Part shown: positions 44,278-56,457 of the stretch, piece after piece
Numbering within the stretch: the first letter of the stretch is position 1
How the letters are laid out: each line of letters opens with the position of its first letter
Source of the DNA: Rhynchospora pubera
Lineage: Eukaryota; Streptophyta; Magnoliopsida; Poales; Cyperaceae
Assembly: GCA_028095005.1 (NCBI GenBank)
Contig: CM051462.1
Location: 125,850,752-125,914,751, forward strand
Direction: 5' to 3'
DNA: 64,000 bases
Position numbers and translations under genes: made by a program
Notes under the pieces: generated by a model
Told to the model about the DNA's origin: nothing
The model's input: only the letters and a program-made list of their open reading frames with translations
The model's database searches: none

Positions 44278-44642
44278 TGAAGACAATTAGTATTATTTTT
44301 TACAACAATTAATTTTTTCCAAGACAATTAATATTTTTTTAGGACAATTAACATTTTTTCCACGTCAATTAGTAATATTTTCATGACAATTAACTTTTTT
44401 CCAAAGACAATTAATATATTTTCCCAGACAAATATTTTGTCCAAAATACATTTTTTCGGGGACAATTAGTATTATTTGTTGGGACAGTTAATATTAAAAT
44501 TTAGGATAATTAGTATTATGTACTTATATAGTTAAAATATATATGAGGACAATTAGTATCATAAACTAGAATAATTAGTATTATTTTAATAGGAGAGTTA
44601 GTATCATAATATTGGAAAATTAGTACTATTTTATAAGACAAC
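44278..44642. repeat. Degenerate tandem array of GACAATTAGTATTATTTT
   Basis: About 13-15 degenerate units, spaced roughly 24-30 bp, each built on GACAATTA(G/A)TATTATTTT. Units near 44480-44640 retain the full motif, and those near 44300-44430 carry TTAATTTTTTCC variants. Confidence 0.75.
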
Positions 44643-44925
44643 TTGAGGTAGGGAGGCAAGAAAGTAGACGCGCCAGGAGGGAATGGGGTGGGTACGCACT
44701 GGATGGCAGGGGATGGATATTAGAGAAGAGGAGTGGGTGAGTGATGCTCTTTAGCCTCAAGAGGGGATGGGGTGAGTAAGCGCTAGATGGTAAGTAGGGT
44801 GGGTAACACTCAGTGCTGGAGGGTGATGGGAATGATGGAAGAGAGATGATGATAGTAAAAAATTCCAATGAGAAATATAGAGTTCAACATCTGGAACAGA
44901 TGAAATTTATCCCATACGATTAGCC
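44643..44925. other. GA/G-rich intergenic stretch
   Basis: Purine-rich plus strand (AGGGGATGGGGTGAGTAAGC and similar repeats near 44690 and 44765). The Pro/Ser-rich minus frame 44626-44868 reflects that composition. Confidence 0.4.
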
Positions 44926-45235
44926 TCGTGTTTTAAAATTCAAACGATCGATTTGAATGTTTCGATATATACGCTTTCTATATTAAAAACTTATAAGAAA
45001 CAAAAATTTATATTTTTTTTTCAAAATATTTTGCTATTTTTGGATATAAAAATATTGCTATGGGATGGTAATAAATTTTGTATCGTGATTTTTTATAATA
45101 CAAAATATATTTAAAAAATTAAAATATATATATATATATATTAGTTTTTTATAAGTTTTCAATAATATGAAGAACAATTGAACGGTTTGGATCAATCATT
45201 TGAAATTTAAAATGTAAGTATGAATGTAAATATAT
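44926..45235. mobile_element. Highly diverged MULE-type MITE remnant
   Basis: Paired halves around AT-rich arms: AAACTTATAAGAAACAAAAA at the left mirrors TTAGTTTTTTATAAGTTT at the right. GAACGGTTTGGATCAATCAT near 45179 is the mirrored family core. Ends cannot be fixed. Confidence 0.45.
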
Positions 45236-48200
45236 TTTTCAAAATATATTTGACGGATCAATCATATATCGAATTTTGTTATCAAAGATTTTAAACTATA
45301 ACAGAATTATGGTTAAATTTAAGTTCTTTTTGAAATTGGAACCTAAAAATTTCCACAAACTTAATTTTAATTTTTTTTAAGCAATATATTCCAGTGAATT
45401 CTAGTAACTTGAATGACAACAAATTTTTCTCATAAAAAAAAGTTAGTTGTTGGACACGGATATAAAATGGTACAAACGCATGCACTAACCTGATATAAAA
45501 GTTTATTCTATACCTATAATTTTTTCTTTCCTTGGTGTTATAACCTTTTTAATTAGTTTTATATAATTTTTTTGTTCAACTAACTTTCAAGAAAGATAAA
45601 TCAAAAAAATATATACAAAATATAACACTAAAAATACACCAACAACTATTTAAGACTGAGATAACTAAATAAAACTGACAATCAAACGGGTTATGAAATA
45701 CTTTGTCGAATTGTCGTCCCTTCAAACAAATGCGTGCATTTTTTTTATTTTATTTTTTTCATGAACTGCCCATAGGCATAACATTAACTGCGTGCATTTT
45801 GAGTTGCCAATCTGCTATTAGTACATTTCCTTTTCCGAGTGGAAATCTCTCCTGGTATTGACTTGTTTTTAAGGAATCCTTACCGTACAAAAGGAAACCG
45901 TTGTGGCTAGGCCCCTATGCATACAAACAGGGCTTTTTGTAAAAGCATCTCCACTATGTTGCCTTTTAGCACTGGGATGATGCCCTTTAGCCTTTGGGCT
46001 TCTTTATTTTAACATCAATGATTTCTCTCCTACTTGATTGGTATTTGTCCAAAATCTCATAAAAAGCACATCCACTTTCATAGTGCAATTTCACTAGCTT
46101 TTTAAGTTGCCAAAGTTTTTACAGAGAATTATTTGTTTATACGTAAAGGCCGAAAAGGTTTCGGTTAATAATTACGCCACTATGAGTTTCCCAAATTGTT
46201 TGATAACTTCTTATCATTTTATATGGATATCCCTCATAAATTCTTTTATCAGAAAATTGACAATTACTAACTAATAAATTTTATAATAAATAGTAATCTT
46301 ATGACGGCATTTAGATTCTAGCCCAATATATAACTTCCTAGTGAAAGTGAATAGTAATGTTATTTTTATGGTAATTGAATATTAAATTTTCCATTTTTTC
46401 ATTAAATTACATTTCTATAAACGACCTCTTCCTTCGGATTTAGAACCTACGACTTTTTACTCACCGAATAACAATATTACAACCACAATTAGATTCTAAT
46501 CAAATATAATAGCCATAATTATAAAGTTCATTCGTCCAATTAGACTCATAAGACAAATGAGCCAATTTTAAAAGTACTTTAGAAAACCAAGTGTAGCAGA
46601 AGAGATATTGAAATTCGGTATAACAAGTAATTTTAATTGCGTGTTAAAAAGGGGGCCTAAGCATTTCATTCGATAAAAAAAAAAAATAGAAACACTTTAC
46701 AATGTTTCTTACCTATTAAGTTTGTCACTTATCAGTCTAGCTATTAATTATGCATGACTTATCAAGCATCAACGAGTGCAAGGGGCAGTCTTGCAATATG
46801 GAAGGAATAAGACCTCTTCTCTATTGCATTTAAAGTCTCCTTCTTTTTTCTTTATGTGTATCCAAAGTTAACAAGTATCAAAATTTCAGCAGTATAGGCA
46901 CAGAGAATCTGACGAAAGAACTCAAATGATAAGATTATAGTTTGGATTATTTTTGTTGCTTGAAGCATAGCCTAGAGGAGACGGTGCATCATGTCAAGAA
47001 TCAAGGGGGTGACCCAAAAGGAGGTTGAAAAGGGACGATAACCTCCACCACTAAAAGGTTTAAAAAGGCAATATGCCTTTTCAGATATTGAAAAGGATTT
47101 CTGAAATGCCACAAATGTCCTCACTATTTTATTTTTGGTGCTCTAATAAAGTGCTACAGCTGTCAAAAATAAAATGTGCTCACATCCAAGTCGGCAAAAA
47201 AAAAGAGAGAGAGAAAACATAAATTAGCACTTGAGACACTTAATTGGACTAAAATAATTAAGAAAATAAATTCATATCCACGATTGTTGCATTTTGTCCT
47301 CGAATAACTAGTAAATTAAGAAAAATTAGAGAGCAAACAAATTGTGACAAGATGAAAAGTTTACTGAAGCGGTAGACAGAGTGAAACTATTATCGCTATA
47401 TTTATTTAATTATCTCTAATTAATAAGATGATTTTTTTGATAATTAATAAAAATATGAACAAGCACTGAAAACCTTACGGTACTTGTACATCCGGAACAT
47501 GCAGCCTGAGACGTGCATGGTTTCGCAGTCGTATTTTTATGCTGGAAATACGGGTCCGATAAATAAAGTTAATGATTATAATATTGACAGTGGCAATGTA
47601 TGGTTCAAAGTGCATTGCACTTGGCAATTCTGAGCTGGCAAGAAACAATAAAAATCGAGCGTCTCGCACGAAATTCGGTTTAAAGAATTTTTTTAAAAGT
47701 TTTCCTTTTAATATGCACTGAATGAATTTCATGTCTGCCTTGAAAGTTGTACATAAAAGTGATTGGAAATATTAAAAAATCTAGCTGACCTACAATTACA
47801 AAAATATTGGCAGAATGCGGGCTCAACTTAGCAAGGACCAGGAGTACATAAAGTAGTTGTACGATCAATTTATTTAATATATTTATGCCAGTATTATGAG
47901 ATTTAATATATGATACTTATAATACATCATATATAATACGTACGTCATTTTCCATTCCTTACGTGATGTCGTGATCTGTTTTTTGGTCCAGCATCGGAAT
48001 CACATAAATTAAAATGAAATCAATGACTCCGTCATTTTTATAAAAACTGAATTTAATAAAAAAAAAGCGATATAAAAATATGCCGAAGTAAATAATTCTG
48101 AATAAGTCCTCTTTATTAAAAGAATTTAAACTGAAATTTACAAATGTAACTTTTTCATTAATTTACTTCAGGAAATGGAAGTCTTGGTATATCAATTTTA

Positions 48201-49056
48201 CCGTTGGACCTTACAAAATCCCTATAAATTTTATAATTAAATTCCATGAAATTTTTATGAAGGGCGCGAACAAAAATGCTGCAAACATGAAGTTCCGAAT
48301 TCCAGAAAAGTTTTTAGAAAAGCAAACACTAGAAATTTTGAGGACTTGGATAAGAGACTTCCAAGCTTCTAGAATCTAGACGCCTTAACTGCGTCTAGGC
48401 CAGCTGCGAGCGGCTGGATCAAACAATTTAACGGCCCCTAAAGAGACAACGAGGCAGGAACTGGGATCGAGGGGAACGGGAGATGGTGTCCGAAAAGAGG
48501 CGACAGAGGAAATTTGTTTATTGTCTTTTAAATATAAGGATTTGTGGCCGGAAAGTGAAAGATATTTTAGGGTTCTGACCGCTTTTGGTATGGACTTGAG
48601 AAAAGGTCAACATGAAATTGTACAGAAGCGGCGATAATTTGAAGGCTAAAAAGGGTACGACGCTAAATCAGACCGTGCATCTTCTAATTGCTTATTTCTG
48701 TTGAGCTGGCAGTATATTATAATGAGTTCACACAGTCCCAATAGAATAATATATTAATGGTTATAAAAATTTAATTTGAGGTTATTAGTGACATGTTGTA
48801 GGTTGATTATTGAAGTGGTTTTGTTATTATTATGTTAATAAAAGTATATGAATATGTCATATGTCTCTAACTTCTTATGGATTATTAAATATCTGAATTG
48901 GGAAATTTTAGTTTTAAGAGACATAATTTACACAGCTCATATTAATCTGTGATCATATAAAGATACTTAGTATAAAATCTGGAACGGAAAAAAAAAATCT
49001 GAAAAATATCCTGCAGATTTGGCTTCTGCATACCTCCAGTTGCTAGTCGCTACATA
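45236..49056. other. AT-rich intergenic DNA with a less AT-rich patch
   Basis: No gene supported. The patch 48300-48640 (CTAGACGCCTTAACTGCGTC, GGCCAGCTGCGAGCGGCTGG) is more GC-rich but lacks a reading frame. AAAGCATCTCCACTATG near 45951 looks like one half of a common GCATCTCCA-type MITE. Short chance frames lie at 47475-47868. Confidence 0.35.
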
Positions 49057-49592
49057 GGTCATGTTTGGTAGAGAATTAAAGGTAGAGTAACTCATTTAAT
49101 CCACTTTTATTCATCTAAACATGATTTAAATTTGATGGAGTAGTGTGGAGTAAGTAAGAGTAAATTACTCTACCATTTTAGGTGGAGTAAAGTTACTCTA
49201 TGGATGTGTTTGGATGTAACGGAATAACCCGTGAATAGGGTATAAGAATAAGAAATTTCGATTTGCGTGTTTATCCTTATTCCTTATTCTTATACCATGG
49301 TTTTGTTAGTATAGGAATAAGGGCCCAAATTCCTTATTCTTATACCGTTTGTTTTGCACAAGAATAAGAATAAGCACGCAAACCGAAATTTCTTATTCCT
49401 ATTTCCTATTCCCGGCCTATCCAAACACACCCTACGAGATTAAGAGATGATTTTCATTATTTATTTACTCTTATTCTATATTTACTCTATTTTTTCATAC
49501 CAAACATAATTTAAAATTGATGGAGTAAAGTGGATTAACTATTTACTCCTCCTTAAGCTACTCCACGGTTTACTCCTCTACCAAACAAGGCC
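49057..49592. mobile_element. PIF/Harbinger-like MITE (outer), interrupted by another MITE
   Basis: The left end GGTCATGTTTGGTAGAG mirrors the right end CTCTACCAAACAAGGCC. AGTAACTC and GAGTTACT-type motifs pair within the arms. The element is split by the MITE at 49202-49431, so the outer one is older. No target duplication could be confirmed. Confidence 0.7.
49202..49431. mobile_element. Nested MITE, GGATGTGTTTGGATG family
   Basis: The ends GGATGTGTTTGGATG and ATCCAAACACACC are inverted. GAATAAGAAATTTCGATTTG faces CCGAAATTTCTTATTCCT. The same interior motifs occur in the copies near 58378-58803. It lies wholly inside the outer MITE. Confidence 0.8.
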
Positions 49593-50026
49593 CAAGGAGC
49601 AAATAGATATTTTTTCTCTTTTTTTTAAAAAATTATATTAGATAATAAAATTCTTCCATGGAGCATCCGCATCTTAGCCGTGAGAAAAGGAGAATCCACG
49701 AGATGCAATTGTTTCCGATAAGTATACCAGTCGAACGAGTTGGGAATGATTCAAATTAATTAGTTCAGATGTAATTCGAGTTGGCTCGAGTCAAATTAGA
49801 AACACTTCTAATTTTTTTTAAGTTAATTCAAACTCGGTTCATATCCAACTCGAGTTGGCTCACAAGTCACGAGCCATCTTAAAATAAGCATGTATACTTT
49901 AAAATATTTTTTATTTAATTCACATATAATTTTAACATTAAAACTAATTGATATATGCAACATTATAAACAATAAAATTTTTGTCATTTTCATTCAATTT
50001 TATCGATTTGAAGCAATATATATATA

Positions 50027-50435
50027 GAGTAAATCTATTGTGAACCATGATGCATAGAGCGTTCCGTGCACCACGACCGTTTGATCGGTGATTTTGCAAA
50101 TTGATAAATTTAAATTAACCAATTCAATCTATATATTGAAATTTCATAGAAAACAAAAATTTACAATTTTTTTAATTTTTTTACTATTTTTTTCAAATTT
50201 TTTTAAAACTTGCCATTTTTGGCTTACAAATTAGTGTATTTATAGCCAAAAATAGCAGGCTTTAAAAAATTCGGAAAAAATAGTAAATAAATTTCAAAAA
50301 TGTAAAATTTTGTTTGCTATGAGATTTCAATATATAGATTGGGTTGGTTAAATTAAATTTGACAATTTGTAAAACCACCATCCAAAACGGTCATGGTGCA
50401 CGAAAGCTTATATGAACCATGGTTCACAATAGATT

Positions 50436-50440
<5 letters not shown>
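50027..50440. mobile_element. MULE-type MITE with GAGTAAATCTATTGTGAACC ends
   Basis: GAGTAAATCTATTGTGAACC at the left mirrors GGTTCACAATAGATTTACTA at the right; the inner arms pair as CATGGTGCAC-type and AGATTTCAATATATAGATTG motifs. It lies in a TA-repeat site (a (TA)n tract follows to about 50475) within the CGAGTT-rich element. 414 bp, no coding capacity. Confidence 0.82.

Positions 50441-50475
<35 letters not shown>
50441..50475. repeat. (TA)n tract
   Basis: TA dinucleotide run directly right of the MITE. Confidence 0.85.
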
Positions 50476-50479
<4 letters not shown>

Positions 50480-52063
50480 AAACTTAATTTGTTGTATATT
50501 ACAATTATCTAAAAAATAAAATTTTCATAATTATTTTATGAGTTTTAATACTTATAAATCATGTTGATAATATTATTTGAAATAAAAATTTATTAGGTTA
50601 CGAACTGACAAACCGACTTGAGATCGACTCAAATTCGAGTCATCAACTAAAAAAGTTGGTGTAACTCGAGTTATTTACGTCGACTCGAGTTACAACTAGT
50701 ATTTTCAAATCGAGTTCGAGTAACACGTACGAGTTAACGAGTTTTTGTTCTATCCCTGCTCGCACGCAGGTACACGCAGGTTCACGTGAAGTTACCAACG
50801 TGGTCGTATGACTGCTGGTTGTGGTTCGGCTGCTATAGTGCTATTGCTGCGTCTCTGCCAATACTGTCCTGCGCATCCGCCGCAACGATGATGTGGTGCT
50901 GCACGCAAGACGATAAACTTGTTGTTTATCTGATGGAGTGTTTCTCTATGTGCCTAATTAATCAAATTATCAATTTTAAAATTTGGATATCATCGGCAGG
51001 AAAATAAAAATAGAGGATTTAATTGATAATTTGATTAAAATTTGGATATCATCGATTGAAAGATTGTAGAGAAGGGAAAAAAGAAAAGAAACGGAGAAAA
51101 ATATTTAGAAATATTTGGGATGACACTTACATTTACTGTAGCAGTCCTATGTCTGCATAATTATTCATAATAAATATTTTATGTTTGTTCATGTGTATAT
51201 ATGGATATGCACAATTAATTATTACAGAAGTTAAAATTACACATATACTAACACACATAATTTACAATTTTGCAAAATATAAACATATTCAAATTATGAT
51301 AAAATTTTTAACAATATAATATTCTTATTTTTTTTCCCATTGAAATAGTTCTATATTTTATATACTTGTTATCAACTGAAATATTTCCATGTATATTTTA
51401 TCATTCTCAAGCGTTTTTTTATATTTTTTATAACTTGCATGTTGTTAACAGTATTTTCCTTTATCCGTTTTGAATATTCGAGTCTGTTTTTCAAGTCTAG
51501 TATCCAGTTGAACTATATTTCCTTTTTTTTTCTCCCAATATATGTATCAATAATGAATTCCACGTGGCAGCTTACTGGGTCCCAAGAAATTAAATGTGCA
51601 ACTGTGCATGGTGGCTCTCTTGCTGACACGAGGTATTAATATTATAGTGCTAACTTTGGAGATAAGATGGCGATTATATATTATATGTATAGTCAAGCAA
51701 AAGGCATTTGTCTTCTTATAATCGCAACATCATTTTCCCTTTGTTTTAAATAAATGTTCCTTTTTTCTTTCAAAAAGTTCCCTTTTAAAAGGTATTGAAA
51801 AAGTGTGGAGAGGGAAGAAAGAATCATTGAAAGTAGGTAGAGAAGAAAAAAAAAAGAAAAGGAGAAAAAGCAGATAGCGATTTGAATTATGACATCTAAC
51901 TAATTTTTAATCCTTTGATTATAACCACTAACTTATTCAATGAAGGTAATCATTTTTTCGTTCTTTAGTTGACATCCCAAATAGAATTTTCTATGCACTT
52001 CTAATGTAGCAAAGGATGTGGTATACGGTGACCCACATACACAGCAGAAAATATCATTGTTCA

Positions 52064-52085
52064 CTCTCTCTCTCTCTCTCTCTCT
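52064..52085. repeat. (CT)n microsatellite
   Basis: CT dinucleotide run of about 11 units. Confidence 0.85.
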
Positions 52086-52694
52086 GTTTTTTCCGGATTT
52101 TCCAAATACAGTTTATATTAGGTTCAGCACACAGAATAGAAAATTATAACTCAATTAATGAAAAATTTCTGAATATGTCTTGATTGTCTCGTAACAAAAA
52201 ATTATTTAAGGAAATTTGCTACCTCAAAATGCAAGCTTTGTTTCTAATTTGGTACGTAATTATTGGCATCATATACACTTGATGTCAAAAGAATGCTTAT
52301 GTTGTGAAAAAAAAAATAATAATCTTAACAATAATTATTAAATTAATTAATATAAAACATAATAAATTAAAAGTAGCGACTATTTGGATTATTCTAAATC
52401 GAGCTCACTAGACGCTGCCAAAAAATAATTTCAAGAATACGTATGCTTTTCATCTTTTCTATTACGTACCATTTCCATTTCTTTTTCTTTCATTTTCCTC
52501 GCTAAAGAGAGTGTCAATCTTTGACAAAAGGTGCTTTAGTTCAACATTTTCTAAATATATAAGTTAGATGTGAGGTAAATCATTATGTTTCAAGTGGCGC
52601 TGTCGAGATATCTTCCGAAATGGGTATAACTATAATTCGATATACATCATGGAGCCGAGTATCAAAGACTCAAAGTACTCAGAATCGTTGTGGG

Positions 52695-52715
52695 AAAAAA
52701 AAAAAAAAAAAAAAA
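52695..52715. repeat. Poly(A) run
   Basis: 21 consecutive A. No flanking direct repeat was recognised, so a retroposon tail cannot be claimed. Confidence 0.8.
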
Positions 52716-52908
52716 GAAGGTTTTGGCATCCTTATCCATTAATTATAGCACATTTAACATGCTTTCAATATTGGCCCAACTGATCCCAACACTTGGGCTA
52801 ATAAATTAGTGGGCCCATGTTGGAATGGAATCATTTGATTGGCAAATAAGAAAAAACAACCTTGCTGTAATTTTCTTTCATTTTTATTTTTATTTTGTTT
52901 TTTATTTA

Positions 52909-52910
<2 letters not shown>

Positions 52911-52943
<33 letters not shown>
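52911..52943. repeat. (ATT)n microsatellite
   Basis: Eleven trinucleotide units. It produces poly-Tyr, poly-Ile and poly-Asn in the overlapping frames on the two strands. Confidence 0.9.
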
Positions 52944-52945
<2 letters not shown>

Positions 52946-53476
52946 AAGATAAGATGCTCGCTGCAATTTTCTTTGTTTCGCCTGTTACTGGTGAAGTACC
53001 AAACTCCTTTGAAACAATTCCTTTTTAATCCAACTTTGCGCAAAACTATAATTTCAAAACTTTTCCTTTCTTATCTTTTTCAGCCAGTAATGAATATTAT
53101 CTTTTTTTTCTATAATGTATTTTTGTATGATAAGATGGCAGTTAAGTCTCTCTACTTATCCCTACTGCTTATTAAAATACTAATCCAATGGTCCATCCAA
53201 TTTTCAATCCAAAAATATATCTAATTTTTAGTTACAAACAATATGATTTATCGATTATCATAATCTAATTTGACGAAAGATGTAGATTTTATCATAGTGA
53301 AATGATTAAGCTCTATGCTTAAAATGAAAAGAGAATTGAATGTTAGAATGGAAAGAATATTGATAAATAAAAAATTCATCTCATTAATATAATTTTTTTT
53401 AGTCAATCTGAATAATGCGGAAAAGATAAAATCGGAAAATATAAAAAAGGAGACAATCTACTTTGCAAAATTATTG

Positions 53477-53878
53477 GAGAAATTCTAGTGTCCAATATAT
53501 AGGACGGGTAGGTCCATCTAATATGACCAATTTCATGTTTTTAAATTTCAAATAACTGATCCGAACTATTCAATATGTTATCCATATTGAAAACTTACAT
53601 TAAACCAATTTTTACATTTTTTTTATTTTTTTTTATTTTTTTAGTATTTTAGAAAATTCATGATATAACATTATGGATCGTCCAATAACAACGATTTTGT
53701 AAAATAAAAAAAAATAGTGAAATTTTTTGAAAAAAAATGTAAAAATTGGTTTCTTATAAGTTTTCAATATGGAGAACATATTGAACGGTTCGGATCAGTT
53801 ATTTGAAATTTAAAAATATGAAATCTATCTTATTGGACGGAACCCATCCATCTAATATATTGGACTCTAGCATTTCTC
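53477..53878. mobile_element. MULE-type MITE, GAGAAATTCTAGTGTCC family, 9-bp TSD
   Basis: The left end GAGAAATTCTAGTGTCCAAT mirrors the right end ATTGGACTCTAGCATTTCTC. AAATTATTG at 53468-53476 and 53879-53887 is an exact 9-bp target duplication. Interior core GATCCGAACTATTCAATATG and its mirror CATATTGAACGGTTCGGATC. 402 bp. Confidence 0.92.
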
Positions 53879-53887
53879 AAATTATTG

Positions 53888-54826
53888 TCATAAATTCTAT
53901 TTTGATGATTCTTTAATATTTAAAATTTTGCACGCACAATGGATGGGATGTTTGCTAGTTTTCAAATTAAACGTTTGTAATGAAGTTATAATGCATTTGT
54001 ACCGAACTAAGTGTATAATCAAACAAGACGAAAACTCGATGGATGCTTCGAATCTTTGTAAATAATAATTTCAAAGTTTTCAATTTTATATAAATTGTTG
54101 AAGTCATATTTCATATATAAGAAAGACGGTTCAGTCTTATATATACCTAACTGTTTTCTAGAACAAAATCAGCGAACAAAAATAATAATAAATAGTAGCA
54201 AAATATATTGCTCCCGTACAACGTTTTTGAGGTGGATAGCTACTTATTAGTACCAGGCTTATTTCAATTTTTTTTTGTTATTGCGTCTCATAGAGCAGTA
54301 CAACGAGTTAATTATTTTAAGCAAAGACCTTAAGATTATTAAATAGTTTCGACACAAACCACACTAAAAACAGTGTCTTTATAACTCTACTGATATTTCT
54401 ATATATGTTAATAATTTGCCAGCCCCTCTAGTAATTCACTCCAGAATGAAGTTAACTAAGGATAGCGACACTCGCATTTAATTAACTTTTTGATCTTTTT
54501 CTTAAAGTTAAAGGAGATTGGTTATGGGAATTACTTTCCAATTTTCCATCATCCCATAGATTCTATCATTCTCATCATCCCCAAATCTTCATTAATTATT
54601 TAACATGTCTTTATTAATAAGAAAGTCCAGGAGATGATGGAATCATCCTCATTCCCTTTTTTTTTAATACAATTAATCTAATGTATTCTCCTCAAATTTA
54701 TATGGAGGAATGAAAATGGCATGGGAATTGGGAACAAATAATAAATGCTTGATATTCTTTAAACGTGAAGAAAAAACCTTTCGATAATAAGACTTACGGC
54801 AGAATCAGTAATTGATTATATATATA
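53888..54826. other. AT-rich intergenic DNA
   Basis: No gene. CCATCATCCCATAG near 54547 mirrors GGGGATGATGG near 55321, so this and the following minisatellite may be parts of one old inverted-repeat element. Confidence 0.35.
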
Positions 54827-55040
54827 ACTATTGAAGTTATATATGTACTGTTGAAGTTATATTTAAAACTGTTGAAGTTAATTTATGTAACTGTTGAAGT
54901 TAATATATGTAAATGTTGAAGTTATATATGTAGCCGTTGAAGTTATATATGTAGCCGTTGAAGTTATATATGTAACCGTTGAAGTTAATATATGTAACCG
55001 TTGAAGTTATATATGTAACCGTTGAAGTTATATATAGCTG
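54827..55040. repeat. 21-22-bp minisatellite, about 10 units
   Basis: Units of GTTGAAGTTATATATGTAAC with variants (AGCC, ACC, ATATATG/AATATATG). The central units are nearly identical and the outer ones more divergent, typical of expansion from the middle. Confidence 0.9.
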
Positions 55041-55545
55041 TTAAATTTTGGATACTAACTGTTGTAGTTAATATGAGTAGTGGTTGTAGTTGGAATACTA
55101 GTAATTGTTATAATTCAAATATAGAAATGGAAAAGATGGGAGCGAGAAAAATAGTGGGGACCGAAAATGAAAGGATGAGAGAAAGAGAAATAGTGGGGAT
55201 CAAAAATAGAAAGAATGGAAGAAAGAACAACAGTGGAGACCACAATAGAAAAAGATGGGAGAGAGAAACAATGGGGACAAAAAAAATTCCAAAAAGAAAA
55301 AAATTAAGTGTGTTTCCATTGGGGATGATGGATCTTAGGGATGATCCTTATCAGTCCCGATTTGTTATTATTTGTTACTACGTTAATATGACTCGGTATA
55401 ATATTTAAGAAGTTACTTGATACCTGGTTCAGTGGTTCTTTTGACACTTAATTCATTTTCTCTGACGCATCAATTAGCTCCTCCCTTTGGATGTCATGTG
55501 AAATTCAATTCTCGGAGTACTTGTAAACATACTTGGGAACGAGAT
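55041..55545. other. Intergenic DNA, purine-rich
   Basis: The plus frame 55022-55408 (128 codons) runs out of the minisatellite into a GA-rich stretch and encodes Arg/Lys/Glu-rich low-complexity sequence with internal imperfect repeats (MREREIVGIKNRK-like). I regard it as noncoding. Confidence 0.45.
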
Positions 55546-55757
55546 CCTCTACGATTTTATTAAAAAAAAACCCGCAGTACAAATTTTTAATCCGTCGCCC
55601 GTCTGATCAATGATGGATACTCTATGATTAATATTAAATCCGTCAAAATTTGTGTAGCCCGGAAAAATCTACCTGTCTAGATTAAATTAGATGGTCATCA
55701 CTGAAAAACTTGCAGTGCGGGTTTAAAAAAACCGCAGAGGATCCGGATCCAGATACT
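55546..55757. mobile_element. GATCCTCTNCG-type MITE, copy 1
   Basis: GAGATCCTCTACGATTTTAT with AAAAACCCGCAGTAC at the left mirrors GTGCGGGTTTAAAAAAACCG and GCAGAGGATCC at the right. The inner motif TGATCAATGATGGATACTCT is also found, as TCCGATCAATAATAGATATCCT, at 62837 (given in part). About 210 bp. Confidence 0.7.
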
Positions 55758-56448
55758 TGTATTTGGATTTTGAAATCGATATGCAGACGACATTAGGAAA
55801 AAAAATATTAAAGCATGATGATATAAAGGATTTGTTTAATTGATAACACGTGTGACCAAAATATCATGTACTTCAATTGACGGTGGCTACCTAAAATGAA
55901 AGTAAATTAGGTCATATTCCAACAACTTGGTCTTCTATTTTCGGAAGTAATGAACTAATGATTTATAACAATAAACCGCATTAACAAAAGAGAAATGACT
56001 CAGATATCATCGTTGAATATGCTTATAGAAAATAAAGATTACTTTATATTTTAGGGTGATTTAGATTTATGTCACTATGAAAACTAAAAATTAGAGATAT
56101 GTCATACCTAAATGACAAATTATTTTTATACCATTACTAAATAGCAAAATTAGTTTGATGCCACCGGTCAATTGATATGACCATTATGTCTTTTTGAAAA
56201 CACCATTGTAAAATATTGAAATTATAAATATGTCACTGGAAAATATAAATTTAAATATTCCATTATAAAAATAGTTTCACGCCACTATAAAATTATAAAA
56301 ATTTATTTTGTGTCATAAGAAGCTTTAGCTGTCTCAAAATCTGTTTAAATAACACAAAGTAAATCATTCTTGATGGATAATATTATATTAATGCTGGTCC
56401 TCCACGTTGGTCCCTAAAAATGAAGCATTTGCAACAAAGTATTCACGA
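55758..56448. other. AT-rich intergenic DNA
   Basis: No gene or repeat with definable ends. Confidence 0.4.
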
Positions 56449-56457
56449 ATAAGATTA

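Larger units (their letters stand above)
49725..50758. mobile_element. hAT-like CGAGTT-rich MITE relative, interrupted
   Basis: It shares ATTCGAGTTGGCTCGAG, TCACGAGCC-type and CGACTCGAGTTACAA motifs with the hAT-like element at 43308-43945, in the same order. It is split by the MULE-type MITE at 50027-50440. Outer borders are approximate and no 8-bp duplication was found. Confidence 0.6.
50759..53467. other. AT-rich intergenic DNA, no gene seen
   Basis: Reading frames up to 109 codons (52895-53224) derive from the ATT microsatellite and T-rich DNA. The less AT-rich plus frame at 50786 (73 codons) has no recognisable motif. Confidence 0.4.

Noticed and set aside
44626..44868. Pro/Ser-rich 80-codon minus frame
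   Set aside because: Reflects a purine-rich imperfect repeat on the plus strand; low complexity throughout.
52695..52715. Poly(A) run as a retroposon tail
   Set aside because: No flanking direct repeat and no recognisable retroposon body upstream.
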